Assembly (NCBI GenBank): GCA_024195265.1
Contig: JAJLRJ010000013.1
Coordinates: 14,564,822 to 14,628,821 of the forward strand
Length of the DNA stretch: 64,000 nucleotides
Source: Dendrophyllia cribrosa
Lineage: Eukaryota > Cnidaria > Anthozoa > Scleractinia > Dendrophylliidae
Direction: 5' to 3'
The notes below the pieces were generated by a model, which was not told the origin of the DNA, searched no databases, and saw only the letters and a program-made list of their open reading frames with translations. The translations under genes and the position numbers were made by a program. This document shows positions 23,001 through 33,639 of this stretch, piece by piece; the first letter of the stretch is position 1; the number at the start of each line of letters is the position of its first letter.

Positions 23001-25985
23001 TTTATATAAGTTTAAGAGAGCGGGATTTTGACATTGTCCCTGAAAAATGTCAAAGTTCCATTGCCCGGGACAACACGCTTGGTCAAAACTATCAAAATTT
23101 GCCACCCTCAGGCAAGTGCAGGTGATCCTCCTAAAAACAATGCTACAGTAAGCAACTTCAACAGCAGATAGTCAGTTATCAATAAACAGTATAATTAGCA
23201 ATTTTAGTAAAACTGGTTTATTTCTGTAGTATTTGTTGGCTACCTTATTCCAATAGAGGATCTACCAAATCTGTAACCTGCCTTCACATGATCATAAAGC
23301 GAAGGAAATAGGAAAACAAATAACGAAATTGTGTTTACTTAATTTCCATGCTATAATATCGCCAAATGCCACCAAATATACAACTAAATTGGATAAAAAC
23401 ATTCTATAGAGCAAAACAGAAGCTGGAGAAAAAGAATATTAGATTACTAACAAGATCATGGAAGTGGATTTCAGTTCATCAATTTTGATTTCGTGACAGG
23501 CAGGCAAGAAATCAAAGTTTCCATTCTGGTGGATTTTTAAGTTTTTTAGTTGTTATTTTGTCTTTTGGCGATTTTTTCTTCCTATTTCAAGATAATAAAA
23601 CAAGATTAAAACAAGCTCTTGGCCATAAACATAAAAACTCGATATTTCAGCTGGGACAGTCCCTTTAAGTCCGGGGGTGGTACTCTCATATATAAGCTAT
23701 ATGGCTATGTGCCACTGTGAAGGGTATGGTTTTCAAGCAGTTTAGTCTGGGATAGGGTATAGAAATCAGAGAGTTTTGGTCTAGAATAGGGTAGGGATTT
23801 TCGGTGTCTTATGTCTACTATAGGGTTGCAAAATCAGCTGAACATGGTCTGGTACAGTATAGGGTAAAGGTATCAGCCGCCCACCAAAGACTATACAGAG
23901 TACCCCCACCCCACACCGGGCCTTCAAGTTCTGAGCCGTTGAACTTTTGTAAGATATAGTTAGCCTAATGGGACTGGGGTCTAAAAATTTGGTCCTTTCT
24001 CTTCAAATGACATTGCTTAAGAGACAGGACCCTGAGAATGAGGCTGCCACATTCGCACCTCGGGCGAACCACTAAGGGCCTGTTTATATGGTCTTGGGTA
24101 CCCAAGACAACCCTCCCCCCAAGTTACCCTGGCCAAGCTAACTTTTCACTTATTTCTTTGAAAAATTCAACCAACCGTTTACATGAGAATCGAGAACTCG
24201 TCTCGGGGGGCAAGACAACTCGGTTGGGCGAGTTGTCTCGCCTCGGCAGGTAGGGTAACCCTGGCAGGCGGGACAACTTTTTCTCATATAAACACTTTGG
24301 CTCACCTACCCGGGACAACTCACAGCATTCTGCGTGTCACATAAAGCCAAGTTAAGTTTTTAGGTTTTAGAACACAAATTCGCATTAAAGAAGTAAAATG
24401 TAAATCAGCAAAACCCACAGTGATCGAATGAATGAAACAAAGTCAAAAGAACAGGTATAGGATAGCTGTATTTAGATTTGAATATTTACGCAGCGTTGTG
24501 AATAGACTGCAAAACAGTCTGTATTCTTGCGCAAGTCCTCCCGTCGAAAAAAGTGCGCGAACGAAAAGATCTGGAGCAAGTGTGGATACGTAGAGTGAGA
24601 CAGGGGAGAGAAGCTAAAAATACGGACTGTCCTGTTTCCGGTGGCACAATCTATACCGGTGTGAAACATATGAAAACCTTTTATATTTTAGTATGTCACG
24701 GTGAACTAAATGTAGATCCAAGGTTAGCAGAGAGAGAGAGGGAGAGAGTTTAAGTTTAAGTGAAAGCTCTGATCTGTGACTTTAAAACTTGTATCAGTCA
24801 ACGGCTGTGTTAACGATTTGCTCCGCTTTATATCTGCTATATTTATATTACCTCCATTTGGTAATTAGTTTACCAGTCTAGCGACTGTTTTGTTTATGCA
24901 ACTGTATGATTCCATTTCTTTGCGATTCGAAAAATATATTTTCTGAAGAAAGCCATCCACTTTTAAAATTACCGAATTGGGTTTTAAAACAACAGCCACA
25001 CAGCCGGCAAAAATCCGACACAGACGGTGGTTTAGGTTTTGATCCGCATCTGCGGGTTGGCTTTTTGGGGGTAGTCTGACTCATCAAGATCTTACATTTT
25101 CCCGTGCTAGCAAGATAAAAACTCTATTTTGTCGAAGTGAAAGAAGACTAGAGTTTTGCCACATAGATTGACTTTCATGTGCTTACCTGAGAAAAATCTC
25201 ATATTTGCGGTATAAAATTCTCTCGTAGGCAGAGCTGCGAAAGAATTCCTGACAACTCGAGGGAAGTAATCAGACCCCCTAGTCGGAACGAATTCATTGT
25301 ATGGAAGCAGGACAGTAGTTTTTTCCCTCGCCTCACGCACCCCGCGGGCGCGCGAGGCTCGCGCGCGGATCGGCGATTCGCGCCTCTTGCTTCAAACCTC
25401 GCATGGCTTAAGAGGGAAAAACCGACTGTTTTGCAGTCTACATTGTGAATATGTAAGTAGGGTCAACTTTGACTCGGTCAGCAGGGACAACATTTCTCAT
25501 ATAAACACTCGGCAAAGTTGTCTCGGGGGGAGGGTTGTCTCGGGTACCCGAGACCATATAAACAGGCCCTAAGATACCTCAGTACCCTGAGTCCCACCGC
25601 CCCGGACTAGAGTGCTGCTTTGTTTAAACGAAATTTAAATTACAACCAAGAAATAGCAATAGCAAGAAATTTTAACAAGAGTTCTCATTTTATCAGTTTT
25701 TACTTATCATTATAGGCTCTAGTAGTTATGGCACAGCTCACCTAATCTGTTTAATCCATGGCTAAAGTGACCTCTAAAATCTCCTGCAACAAGAACTTGC
25801 GCTAGAGCTCGACAATGCTGCTCAGGTGTTCCAACAGCCCTCATGCACCGCTCTATAAACGATTCCGCTTCTTTTACAGCCACACATTTGTGCTCGTCAA
25901 ACAACCTTCCACTAGTGCACAAGTTACGAATTGGTCTTACAAGGCGAGTGCTCAATAACTTGCTTTTGCTCATCACTCCCGCCAT
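10908..25985 (-). CDS. Host Ldh_2 family dehydrogenase gene A (nine exons seen, 3' end missing)
   Basis: Malate/L-lactate dehydrogenase family (NAD(P)H-dependent Ldh_2 fold). Exons in order of transcription: 25985-25742, 22844-22732, 22314-22239, 19113-19052, 18880-18827, 18280-18182, 16506-16441, 16049-15980, 11026-10908, all with GT-AG borders. Family landmarks run in order: [64 protein letters not shown] and [12 protein letters not shown]. The start chosen at 25985 has the best Kozak context (AAGATGG) and gives an Arg-rich, acid-free N-terminus like a mitochondrial presequence. Exon lengths 66, 70 and 119 match 66, 73 and 125 in paralogue B, preserving frame. The last three exons are not found and probably lie beyond position 1 or are lost. 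Confidence 0.85.
11123..11135. repeat. Left target duplication of PLE insertion 1
   Basis: AATTTAGTAAGCA, repeated at 13,088-13,100. Confidence 0.8.
11136..13087. mobile_element. Penelope-like element insertion 1, two truncated arms head to head
   Basis: The left arm (11,136-12,000) is a minus-strand copy and the right arm (12,001-13,087) a plus-strand copy of the 3' part of a Penelope-like element. Both are cut at their 5' sides and joined at about 12,000. Each arm carries the GIY-YIG region ([16 protein letters not shown] in the right arm) and the end repeat. The left arm has a ~60-bp deletion near 11,918. The right arm has a 27-bp tandem duplication near 12,030-12,085 and a one-base loss near 12,700. 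The 13-bp flanking duplication shows it is one insertion, within an intron of gene A. Confidence 0.85.
13088..13100. repeat. Right target duplication of PLE insertion 1
   Basis: AATTTAGTAAGCA, identical to 11,123-11,135. Confidence 0.8.
13157..15970. repeat. 2.8-kb minisatellite GTCCGTACA / GTGTAGCTACA
   Basis: Long array built from two short words, GTCCGTACA and GTGTAGCTACA, mostly alternating as a ~20-bp unit with higher-order variants (GTCTGTACAGG). It contains the palindromes GTAGCTAC and GTAC in every unit. It lies in an intron of gene A and ends about 10 bp from the exon 8 splice donor. No coding potential. Confidence 0.95.
15980..16049 (-). CDS. Gene A exon 8
   Basis: Encodes [19 protein letters not shown], an Ldh_2 segment. 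Donor GTAAGA is at 15,979-15,974. Confidence 0.85.
16135..16215 (-). repeat. Decayed Penelope end-repeat relic
   Basis: Contains ACTGAGTCGATAAG, AATTGACCACCGTA and GCTGACGTTTTGAGCGCTAG, matching the PLE end repeats with changes in the ribozyme-like core. Confidence 0.7.
16441..16506 (-). CDS. Gene A exon 7
   Basis: 66-bp exon encoding [12 protein letters not shown]. The paralogous exon at 63,730-63,795 has the same length. Confidence 0.85.
16683..18019. mobile_element. Foldback element with ~490-bp inverted arms
   Basis: Arms at 16,683-~17,174 and ~17,556-18,019 are long inverted repeats starting CACCTTTTGCCATTCATT. TA flanks both ends, the duplication typical of Tc1/IS630-like mobilisation. 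The ~380-bp centre has no recognisable gene; frames inside it are shadows. Confidence 0.85.
18182..18280 (-). CDS. Gene A exon 6
   Basis: Encodes [19 protein letters not shown], the Ldh_2 nucleotide-site region. Borders are CAG acceptor and GTGAGC donor. Confidence 0.85.
18827..18880 (-). CDS. Gene A exon 5
   Basis: 54-bp exon encoding [18 protein letters not shown], a family hallmark. Confidence 0.85.
19052..19113 (-). CDS. Gene A exon 4
   Basis: Encodes [20 protein letters not shown], with GTAAGT donor. Confidence 0.85.
20370..20624. repeat. Inverted-repeat MITE
   Basis: Arms of about 85 bp (20,370-20,456 and 20,541-20,624) share CAATAACACGTGGAATC / GCATGTTATTG and ACTGCCGTCAATCAT / ATGATTGACGGCAG. 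No target duplication resolved. Confidence 0.65.
20930..21260 (+). repeat. Possible solo LTR relic
   Basis: Has a TATAAATA box (about 20,994), the hairpin CCAGAGGGGCTTAACCTCTGG and AATAAA (about 21,198) in the order expected of an LTR. No second LTR or gag-pol is seen, so this is tentative. Confidence 0.3.
22239..22314 (-). CDS. Gene A exon 3
   Basis: Encodes [20 protein letters not shown] and a following WVV, an Ldh_2 segment. Donor GTAATT. Confidence 0.85.
22732..22844 (-). CDS. Gene A exon 2
   Basis: Encodes [20 protein letters not shown] and [14 protein letters not shown]. Donor GTAAGT. Confidence 0.85.
23340..23668 (+). repeat. Dispersed repeat, copy without expansion
   Basis: Matches 60,637-61,316 on both sides of the minisatellite there. 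Here the centre is only a short AAGATAATAAAACAAG stretch. Confidence 0.7.
24076..25569. mobile_element. PIF/Harbinger-like non-autonomous element
   Basis: Ends GGGCCTGTTTATATGGTC and its complement form ~45-bp inverted repeats, with TAA on both sides (24,073-24,075 and 25,570-25,572). A 3-bp TWA duplication fits PIF/Harbinger. Internal subterminal copies of GACAACTC words recur. No transposase. Confidence 0.7.
25742..25985 (-). CDS. Gene A exon 1
   Basis: Contains the start ATG, an Arg-rich leader, then [20 protein letters not shown] and [10 protein letters not shown]. Donor GTGAGC at 25,741. In-frame ATGs at 26,003 and 26,045 are alternatives. Confidence 0.8.
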
Positions 25986-26421
25986 CTTGGATGCTAACTT
26001 CATTACGCCTGTCACGTGATAGTTCGTTCGGTCACGCAATATCATCGACAGGAAACGAGTCGTTTCGGTGGAGAAGCTGTTCGGAAGGAGGGCCTTAGTT
26101 GCCTTAAAAATTCGTAATGAATTAGACTAAGAATGGAATTTTCTTTGGTAAAATCCAGCCTAAATCTTTCGTAACATCGTCAAATTTAACGCGTTTTTTT
26201 TTTTTCGGAGGGTCAGCTAGGATTTTAAGAAAGGAGAAAGTAGCTAGTCATGGCTAGTAAATTCGGTAGATAAGATTACTTTCTACATAATTTTCTGCTG
26301 AAAAAACAAGCTCGACTTTGACCGGTCAAATGAACGGCAAAAATTGGACAATTTTTCTTTCAGTCCAGTAATGGTGCAATATGTCGATAGAGTATCAAAA
26401 AAACATATTCTGAAGTTTTAA

Positions 26422-27615
26422 GAGCCAATGTCTGTAAATATCGAAAATGCCGCGTCACTCGTGAAATTTCGAATTTCTTCATATTTTGCTCAAATAACCT
26501 CTATAGTAAGTTATTTTCGAAAATACTACTCAAAGGTTCAGAAGCGCTTTAGTTTTAACGAAATCGAGGAAAGTCTAAAAAACGCTATTTTGGCTTTAAA
26601 TCCATGCCGAAAATAGAGGAAAATGATGCATTTTCTTCTCGCTCGTACAGACAAACGCGATAAGATCTTTCAATGTCCTTTGGCTGATTCATAACACATC
26701 TCTTAATCTTTTTAAAACACCAGATAAATTTGGGAAATATGCTATTTTTATAATATTTTTGGCCTTTACAAATTCCCTTCTTGTATCGCTTGAGCGAGAG
26801 GGTGAATTTAGGCAAACTTTTAAACCAGTTAAAGTCCACTGGTACATTGACTTTGAAGTTCAAACTGACATGGTCTTGAAGCAAAACCTTTATATTCTAC
26901 TGTGTTAAAATTTCTAAGGTGGCCCGATAAAAGTGTCCCGTTGAGGGACGGAAACGTAAAGTGTATTTTTACACAACAAACATCCATTGCTATCCGTGGC
27001 ACGAAGAAAGGGCTTCCTTGCTCCGAACATGAAACTCTAATCAAAAGCAAATATATGTCATAGGAAAACCTTTTTGCCAATGAAAAAACTGTTTTTGTCA
27101 AGCTACAAAGCTGTAATGTACTTTAGTTAAAACATTATTTCGTAAAACAGGAAAAAAGACAATAACACACAATTCAATGCGACCCCGAGGTCATGTACGG
27201 AAAACACGAGCATGGGCTCAAATTACAATTCTGTTCGGCTTCAATAGCACAGGGTACAGAGGAGCTCTATTTGATCGTACAAGACGTCGCCGTCTTGAAA
27301 GTTAAACTGATTGCGTTACACAAAATATGTACCGCGGGCCAAATTACTACGGGCTCGGAAGCTGCGAAATCGGTGTACAGAAAAGAATACGGAAAGGGAG
27401 GAAACTGATTTGGGCGTATTTTTTCAAATCCCCGTAAGTCAGACGAAATTCAATAAAAACGCCTCATTTTAAAGTATGTGATCTGTAATTTCTATATTCT
27501 AATGAAATATCGAAGAAATCCATCGAAAACAGTCGGTAAACCTACATTTGCGGCGACCGAAATTTGCGGCTTGAAAGCATCGCTTTCGTTCAATCTGGTG
27601 ACGGAAATGACGCCA
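26422..27615 (-). repeat. Dispersed 1.2-kb repeat, uninterrupted copy
   Basis: Inverted relative to the split copy at 38,450-38,725 plus 56,272-57,088. It contains a 99-codon frame present in both copies, but the base changes give 7 amino-acid and 5 silent differences, so it does not look like a selected gene. Confidence 0.75.
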
Positions 27616-27844
27616 TCAGGTATTGTGCGCATGATCGGAAGTTTTTTCAGTCGTTATCGCCTCCACCGAAGGTTATGATTAGGTAGGTAGGTAAACTTTA
27701 TTTATACACGGTGTCAATTCATAAAACATGCTCTTCCATCGAGCCGTGTTTTTTAACAATAATAGATTAAGTACTTAACTAATTTAAATTATCTAACTAA
27801 ATTAATTATCTATATAAAATTGTATTAAAAACGATAAAAACTAT

Positions 27845-27967
27845 GCAAACTTAGTTTGCATTGGTAATTAACTCCCTTGGGATTATTTGAATATGCTATA
27901 TAATAGATTGCATTGTGCCACACCCTGTCACTCAACTTGAGGCCGCGAGCTCAAATCTAGTTTAGCG
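27845..27967 (+). repeat. Split repeat A1
   Basis: Begins with the short palindrome GCAAACTTAGTTTGC, a possible recombinase arm site, and ends near the PLE target site. Confidence 0.75.
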
Positions 27968-27968
27968 A
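27957..27968. repeat. Left target duplication of PLE insertion 2
   Basis: CTAGTTTAGCGA, identical to 33,220-33,231. Confidence 0.85.
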
Positions 27969-28080
27969 ATGAATGGGGTTAGTTTCTAGAGAAACTGTGG
28001 TGCTGCGTCGGTGGGGGGATGAAACACGAGAATTTAGTTTTATCGACTGAGTCGATAAGGTAAATTGACCACCGTAAAAA

Positions 28081-28129
28081 GATTCAAATAGCTGACGTTT
28101 CGAGCGCTAGCCCTTCGTCGGAGCGAATC
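28081..28129 (-). ncRNA. Hammerhead-like motif in PLE end repeat
   Basis: Same fold as 30,063-30,111, on the minus strand. Confidence 0.5.
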
Positions 28130-28219
28130 AAGGAATTGTGGGTAGTGTGTGGTTTTATATAGTAAGCGGTGGAGCTACGCTATTGGTGGAAATTTGGTGA
28201 CGTGAAAAACAAATGTAGA

Positions 28220-30029
28220 TTAGTTGAATGAAAAGCGTTCGTTGATTCCGTGGGGTTTGAGAGTGCCGATTTGAAAGATGATTTTTTGTTCTAGGTTTTT
28301 ACGGCTTTCTGTGTTACCCTGGTGTAGGGAAAGGCCGCAGATTGTCATGTGTTGTTTAGAATGGTTAGTAAGATTAAAATGGCGCGCGACTGGTTTGGAT
28401 GCGTCTTTGTCATTTTTTTCAACGTCTCGGAGATGTTCACGAAAACGGTCGCCCAGTCTTCTCCCTGTTTCGCCAATGTATATCTTTTTGCAAAAAGTAC
28501 ATGTTATGCAGTAGATAACATTTACGGAGGTGCATGTAAAACGATCAGTGATTTTAATAGATCGTTTGGGTCCTGTTATTTTGTCCGCGTTGTGAATGAA
28601 AGGACAAGTGTTACATCGTGTGCGTGTGCATTTGAAAGTTCCCGGTACATCGTCAGATTTCAGTGCGCTCGTAACTAGAAAGTTGCCAATGTTTTTGTCA
28701 CGTTTGAATGAAATTAGTGGGGGTTGTGAAAAAATTCTGCCTGTTTCGGGGTCGTTTTGGAGTAATTTGAAATTTTTTAAAATGATGCTTTTGACTGTGT
28801 TGTTGTGTGGGTGGAAAGTGAGGGTGAATGGAATTCTCTCGTTCTCTTCCTTCTGTGGCGTTTGTAGTGCTGATTGTCTGTCGATCTGTTGTGCACGTTG
28901 TTGGCCCGTATTAACAACAGAGTCAGGGTACCCACATTTCTTGAAAAACTGGCACATTTCTTCTGATTTGTTGGAAAAATCAGAGTCATCACTACATAGA
29001 CGTCGAAGTCTGAGAAATTGAGAATACGGAATGGCGTTTTTAACGTGCGATGGATGTGAGGATGAATGTAACAGATAACTGTGGGAATCTGTAGGTTTGT
29101 AGTGCACACTTGTGGATAAACTGTTACCGTTGATTGAAATATTAATGTCAAGAAAAGCGACTGAGGTTTCGGAAATTTCCCAGGTATATTTTAGAGCGGG
29201 ATGAAAAGTATTGACAGAAGTTATGAATTGATTAAGTTCCTCTTTACTGGAAGAGGTAGCGCCAATGCAATCATCGATGTAGCGGCCGTAGAGTTCGGGT
29301 TTGGTTCCGTGGTACTGATTAAAAAATTTTTTTTTTGTCTTCGATGTGGCCTACAAAAAGGTTAGCATAGCTTGGTCCCATTTTGGTGCCCATGGCGACT
29401 CCATTTACTTGTTTGTAGTAGTTTTGGGAAAATGAAAAACAGTTAAGTGTCAAAACTAATTCGGCTAAGCGGAGCAGTGTTTCTGAGCTTGGGTTTTGAA
29501 TGGAGCGCTGGTCGAAAAAATATTTTAGTGCTTGAAGTCCTTCGTCATTGGGGATGACGGTATATAAAGAGGTAATGTCCATAGTGAAAATTAATTTGTT
29601 TTCGCTGGGAAAACTGAAATCCCGGAAAATTTCGAGTGCGTGATTGGTGTCCTTAATGTACGAGGGTAGTGATTTGACAATGGGGGCCATGATTTTGTCT
29701 AAATAGCTAGAAATTAGTTCGGTAGGACAGCTACAAGCGGAAACAATTGGTCGGCCCGGATTGTTTGGTTTATGAATTTTAGGTTTGAAATAAACGCGTG
29801 AGGTTCTAGGAGTAGTGATGATGAGATTGTTGGCGGTAACTGGTAATTGTTGTTTAGTAATGAGGTCTTGGATAGTTTCTTTGACAATTTTTTGGTTGGT
29901 AGAAGTGAGATCTTTATCAACTTTGGCATAGAAAGCGGTGTCAGAAAGTTGCCGAAAAGCCTCTTGTCGGTAAAGGTCGGTCCGCCAAACAACTACCGCT
30001 CCGCCTTTGTCGGCCGCTTTGATAACAAT
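28220..30029 (-). pseudogene. Truncated PLE reverse transcriptase/GIY-YIG gene, inverted arm
   Basis: Begins inside the reverse transcriptase (IVIKAADKGGAVVV) and runs to the GIY-YIG end ([16 protein letters not shown]). It carries the same A10 frameshift (29,32x) as the full copy. Confidence 0.85.
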
Positions 30030-30034
30030 AACAA

Positions 30035-30228
30035 TAAAACCACACACTACCCACAATTCCTTGATTCGCTCCGACGAAGGGCTAGCGCTCGAAACGTCAG
30101 CTATTTGAATCTTTTTACGGTGGTCAATTTACCTTATCGACTCAGTCGATAAAACTAAATTCTCGTGTTTCATCCCCCCACCGACGCAGCACCACAGTTT
30201 CTCTAGAAACTAACCCCATTCATTTGTT
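30035..30228 (+). repeat. 5' pseudo-LTR of the full PLE
   Basis: Its first ~130 bp repeat as 33,092-33,219. It ends with a 60-bp unit also present at the outer end of the inverted arm. Confidence 0.75.
30063..30111 (+). ncRNA. Hammerhead ribozyme-like motif
   Basis: Stem I pairs GATTC/GAATC and GCT/AGC. The core is CCGACGA, then stem II GGGC/GCTC with a TAGC loop, GAAA, a minimal ACGT stem III and GTC before the cleavage point. Hammerheads with a very short stem III are known from PLE pseudo-LTRs. The core has C where canonical CTGANGA has T, so activity is uncertain. Confidence 0.5.
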
Positions 30229-30309
30229 GTTTATTCGCTGCGACCATTAACTTTTTACATCAATATTTCTTACTCAACAGCTTTCTCACCGAACGAACCG
30301 AAGACAACG

Positions 30310-33028
30310 ATGCCTAACCTCAAGACACTCACCAAGGAGCTACGCCAGGAAATCGTAAGTTATCTTATTCCTTTTCCCCCCATTTCCACTAATTTAGCCT
30401 TTCGTTTAGCCACTCACATCTTTACCAAAACTAGGTTTTGTAGTCACATCAATTTCATCGGCCGTTGCCTCCAATCCAAAGTCATTCCTAAAGGGTTTCG
30501 TTCAAATTTTCACGCTTCTACATTCTCTGATTCCAATCAACAATATTTTCACGAAATTCACCATGCCCAAAATTCTTTCTCGCGTAATATTATGAGGATC
30601 ACCATCAGAGCTATGTGCCTTAAACGTAACAATCTCGAAAAGGAAATTATCCAATACCGTTCCGAACTTTCCAAAATTTGTCCAGCTGTCTTAGTAAAAT
30701 CAATTCGCGCTAAAATTCAAGAACTCAATGCTAAACTGTTCAACAGCCTTAACCAAATCAAGACCCAAAAACTTGAACAGTTAATAGGTCCTCAATTATC
30801 CGGCGACCATTCATTCGATAGTCACAATGGCGTCGTTACCATTCCGGAAAATTTGCCGCTTTCTAACCCAGAGAGGTCTGTTCTTAGTAAAGGTTTAAAC
30901 TTTGTTCCTATAGCGAAACAAACCGACGAATTTTCAGTCAAACAAGATGTTGAAAAATTCCTTCGCCGCGTGCAATTAAGAGCTTTTTTCCACGACAAAG
31001 AAGACAATTCTAACACCTCGGAAAAAGATGTTTTTGAAACACTCAACGTTCGCAAATCAAAATGGACTCCCCCAGAGGGCCAGTTTTCTTCTCTAGATTT
31101 TTTCGTCAAAAAATGTCGTCACGATGTCCAAAAACTTAAATTTAACCGCCACACCAAAATTTCAAACCTTTCAACAGGAGAATGGGCAGCGCTCAAAAGT
31201 CTTAGCAAACGACGCGACATTGTTATCAAAGCGGCCGACAAAGGCGGAGCGGTAGTTGTTTGGCGGACCGACCTTTACCGACAAGAGGCTTTTCGGCAAC
31301 TTTCTGACACCGCTTTCTATGCCAAAGTTGATAAAGATCTCACTTCTACCAACCAAAAAATTGTCAAAGAAACTATCCAAGACCTCATTACTAAACAACA
31401 ATTACCAGTTACCGCCAACAATCTCATCATCACTACTCCTAGAACCTCACGCGTTTATTTCAAACCTAAAATTCATAAACCAAACAATCCGGGCCGACCA
31501 ATTGTTTCCGCTTGTAGCTGTCCTACCGAACTAATTTCTAGCTATTTAGACAAAATCATGGCCCCCATTGTCAAATCACTACCCTCGTACATTAAGGACA
31601 CCAATCACGCACTCGAAATTTTCCGGGATTTCAGTTTTCCCAGCGAAAACAAATTAATTTTCACTATGGACATTACCTCTTTATATACCGTCATCCCCAA
31701 TGACGAAGGACTTCAAGCACTAAAATATTTTTTCGACCAGCGCTCCATTCAAAACCCAAGCTCAGAAACACTGCTCCGCTTAGCCGAATTAGTTTTGACA
31801 CTTAACTGTTTTTCATTTTCCCAAAACTACTACAAACAAGTAAATGGAGTCGCCATGGGCACCAAAATGGGACCAAGCTATGCTAACCTTTTTGTAGGCC
31901 ACATCGAAGACAAAAAAAAAATTTTTTAATCAGTACCACGGAACCAAACCCGAACTCTACGGCCGCTACATCGATGATTGCATTGGCGCTACCTCTTCCA
32001 GTAAAGAGGAACTTAATCAATTCATAACTTCTGTCAATACTTTTCATCCCGCTCTAAAATATACCTGGGAAATTTCCGAAACCTCAGTCGCTTTTCTTGA
32101 CATTAATATTTCAATCAACGGTAACAGTTTATCCACAAGTGTGCACTACAAACCTACAGATTCCCACAGTTATCTGTTACATTCATCCTCACATCCATCG
32201 CACGTTAAAAACGCCATTCCGTATTCTCAATTTCTCAGACTTCGACGTCTATGTAGTGATGACTCTGATTTTTCCAACAAATCAGAAGAAATGTGCCAGT
32301 TTTTCAAGAAACGTGGGTACCCTGACTCTGTTGTTAATACGGGCCAACAACGTGCACAACAGATCGACAGACAATCAGCACTACAAACGCCACAGAAGGA
32401 AGAGAACGAGAGAATTCCATTCACCCTCACTTTCCACCCACACAACAACACAGTCAAAAGCATCATTTTAAAAAATTTCAAATTACTCCAAAACGACCCC
32501 GAAACAGGCAGAATTTTTTCACAACCCCCACTAATTTCATTCAAACGTGACAAAAACATTGGCAACTTTCTAGTTACGAGCGCACTGAAATCTGACGATG
32601 TACCGGGAACTTTCAAATGCACACGCACACGATGTAACACTTGTCCTTTCATTCACAACGCGGACAAAATAACAGGACCCAAACGATCTATTAAAATCAC
32701 TGATCGTTTTACATGCACCTCCGTAAATGTTATCTACTGCATAACATGTACTTTTTGCAAAAAGATATACATTGGCGAAACAGGGAGAAGACTGGGCGAC
32801 CGTTTTCGTGAACATCTCCGAGACGTTGAAAAAAATGACAAAGACGCATCCAAACCAGTCGCGCGCCATTTTAATCTTACTAACCATTCTAAACAACACA
32901 TGACAATCTGCGGCCTTTCCCTACACCAGGGTAACACAGAAAGCCGTAAAAACCTAGAACAAAAAATCATCTTTCAAATCGGCACTCTCAAACCCCACGG
33001 AATCAACGAACGCTTTTCATTCAACTAA
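30310..33028 (+). pseudogene. Penelope-like reverse transcriptase with GIY-YIG endonuclease, one frameshift
   Basis: About 905 codons if read through. The N-terminal ~300 residues form a helical, basic region. The reverse transcriptase follows, with IKAADKGGAVVVW, FKPKIHKPNNPGRPIVS, FTMDITSLYT (first catalytic Asp) and YGRYIDD (active-site pair). The C-terminal GIY-YIG endonuclease is preceded by paired cysteines ([16 protein letters not shown]) and reads [18 protein letters not shown]. The frame from 30,310 stops at 31,929. The RT core resumes in the +1 frame after a run of ten A at 31,912-31,921, where nine would keep frame. Either the copy is dead or slippage at the run is used. Confidence 0.85.
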
Positions 33029-33118
33029 TCTACATTTGTTTTTCACGTCACCAAATTTCCACCAATAGCGTAGCTCCACCGCTTACTATATAAAACCACA
33101 CACTACCCACAATTCCTT

Positions 33119-33167
33119 GATTCGCTCCGACGAAGGGCTAGCGCTCGAAACGTCAGCTATTTGAATC
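33119..33167 (+). ncRNA. Hammerhead-like motif in 3' pseudo-LTR
   Basis: Identical fold and core to 30,063-30,111. Confidence 0.5.
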
Positions 33168-33219
33168 TTTTTACGGTGGTCAATTTACCTTATCGACTCA
33201 GTCGATAAAACTAAATTCT

Positions 33220-33231
33220 CTAGTTTAGCGA
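33220..33231. repeat. Right target duplication of PLE insertion 2
   Basis: CTAGTTTAGCGA. Confidence 0.85.
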
Positions 33232-33262
33232 GGCGCGTTCAAGGTTCTACCCAACTGACCTC

Positions 33263-33439
33263 ATGGCTGATGCCGAACAAGTACCTCAAGCCGTCCCGGT
33301 TGAAGTTCTTCAACAAGTTGTGAACCCTCCTCAAGCGGTTGCCCCGGCGGTTGCTCCAGCAGTTGTTCCGGCAGTCGCCCCAGCAGTTGTCTCAGCGGTG
33401 GAAGCGCAACAAGTTGTCACTGGACAAGTTCAGGATGAG
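33263..33439 (+). CDS. Possible exon 1 of a spliced gene in the split-repeat element
   Basis: The ATG at 33,263 opens a 59-codon Ala/Val/Pro-rich frame of imperfect APAV repeats, ending GAG|GTACGT, a good splice donor in phase 0. Unspliced it stops two codons later. Function unknown; it could be the gag-like start of the element. Confidence 0.4.
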
Positions 33440-33639
33440 GTACGTTAAGTTCTTACCTTCGTTTAGTCTTTTCGGGGCTTTAACTCGTTTCGTGCCGCAG
33501 ACCAGTTAAATTCCTCGTGTTTGTCCTTAGTTTGCATGTAGTGGCGAGATACCCCAAGTTGTGCTTGTTCATTTTTGCATGAGCAGTAAAGTATCTAGAA
33601 TTTGTTTGACTGTCCGGCGGGATAATTTCTAGTCGGCTA

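Larger units (their letters stand above)
22845..25741. other. Gene A first intron
   Basis: No gene. It holds a dispersed repeat (23,340-23,668), a low-copy TATAGGGTA-rich repeat (23,690-23,900) and the Harbinger-like element at 24,076-25,569. Confidence 0.5.
27969..33219 (+). mobile_element. Penelope-like element insertion 2: truncated inverted arm plus full-length copy
   Basis: A minus-strand arm (27,969-~30,035), cut within the reverse transcriptase, is joined head to head to a full plus-strand element (~30,035-33,219) with end repeats at both sides. A 12-bp duplication flanks the whole, so both arms came in together. Such inverted 5'-truncated tails are known for Penelope elements. The two arms are almost identical, so the insertion is recent. 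Confidence 0.9.

Noticed and set aside
26585..26884. 99-codon frame also present at 56,618-56,917
   Set aside because: Differences between copies are 7 amino-acid changing and 5 silent, near neutral, and it lies in a dispersed repeat.
30355..30409. Short intron (GTAAGT...TTTAG) near the start of the Penelope gene
   Set aside because: The frame is open across it and 43-55 nt is very short; no further support.
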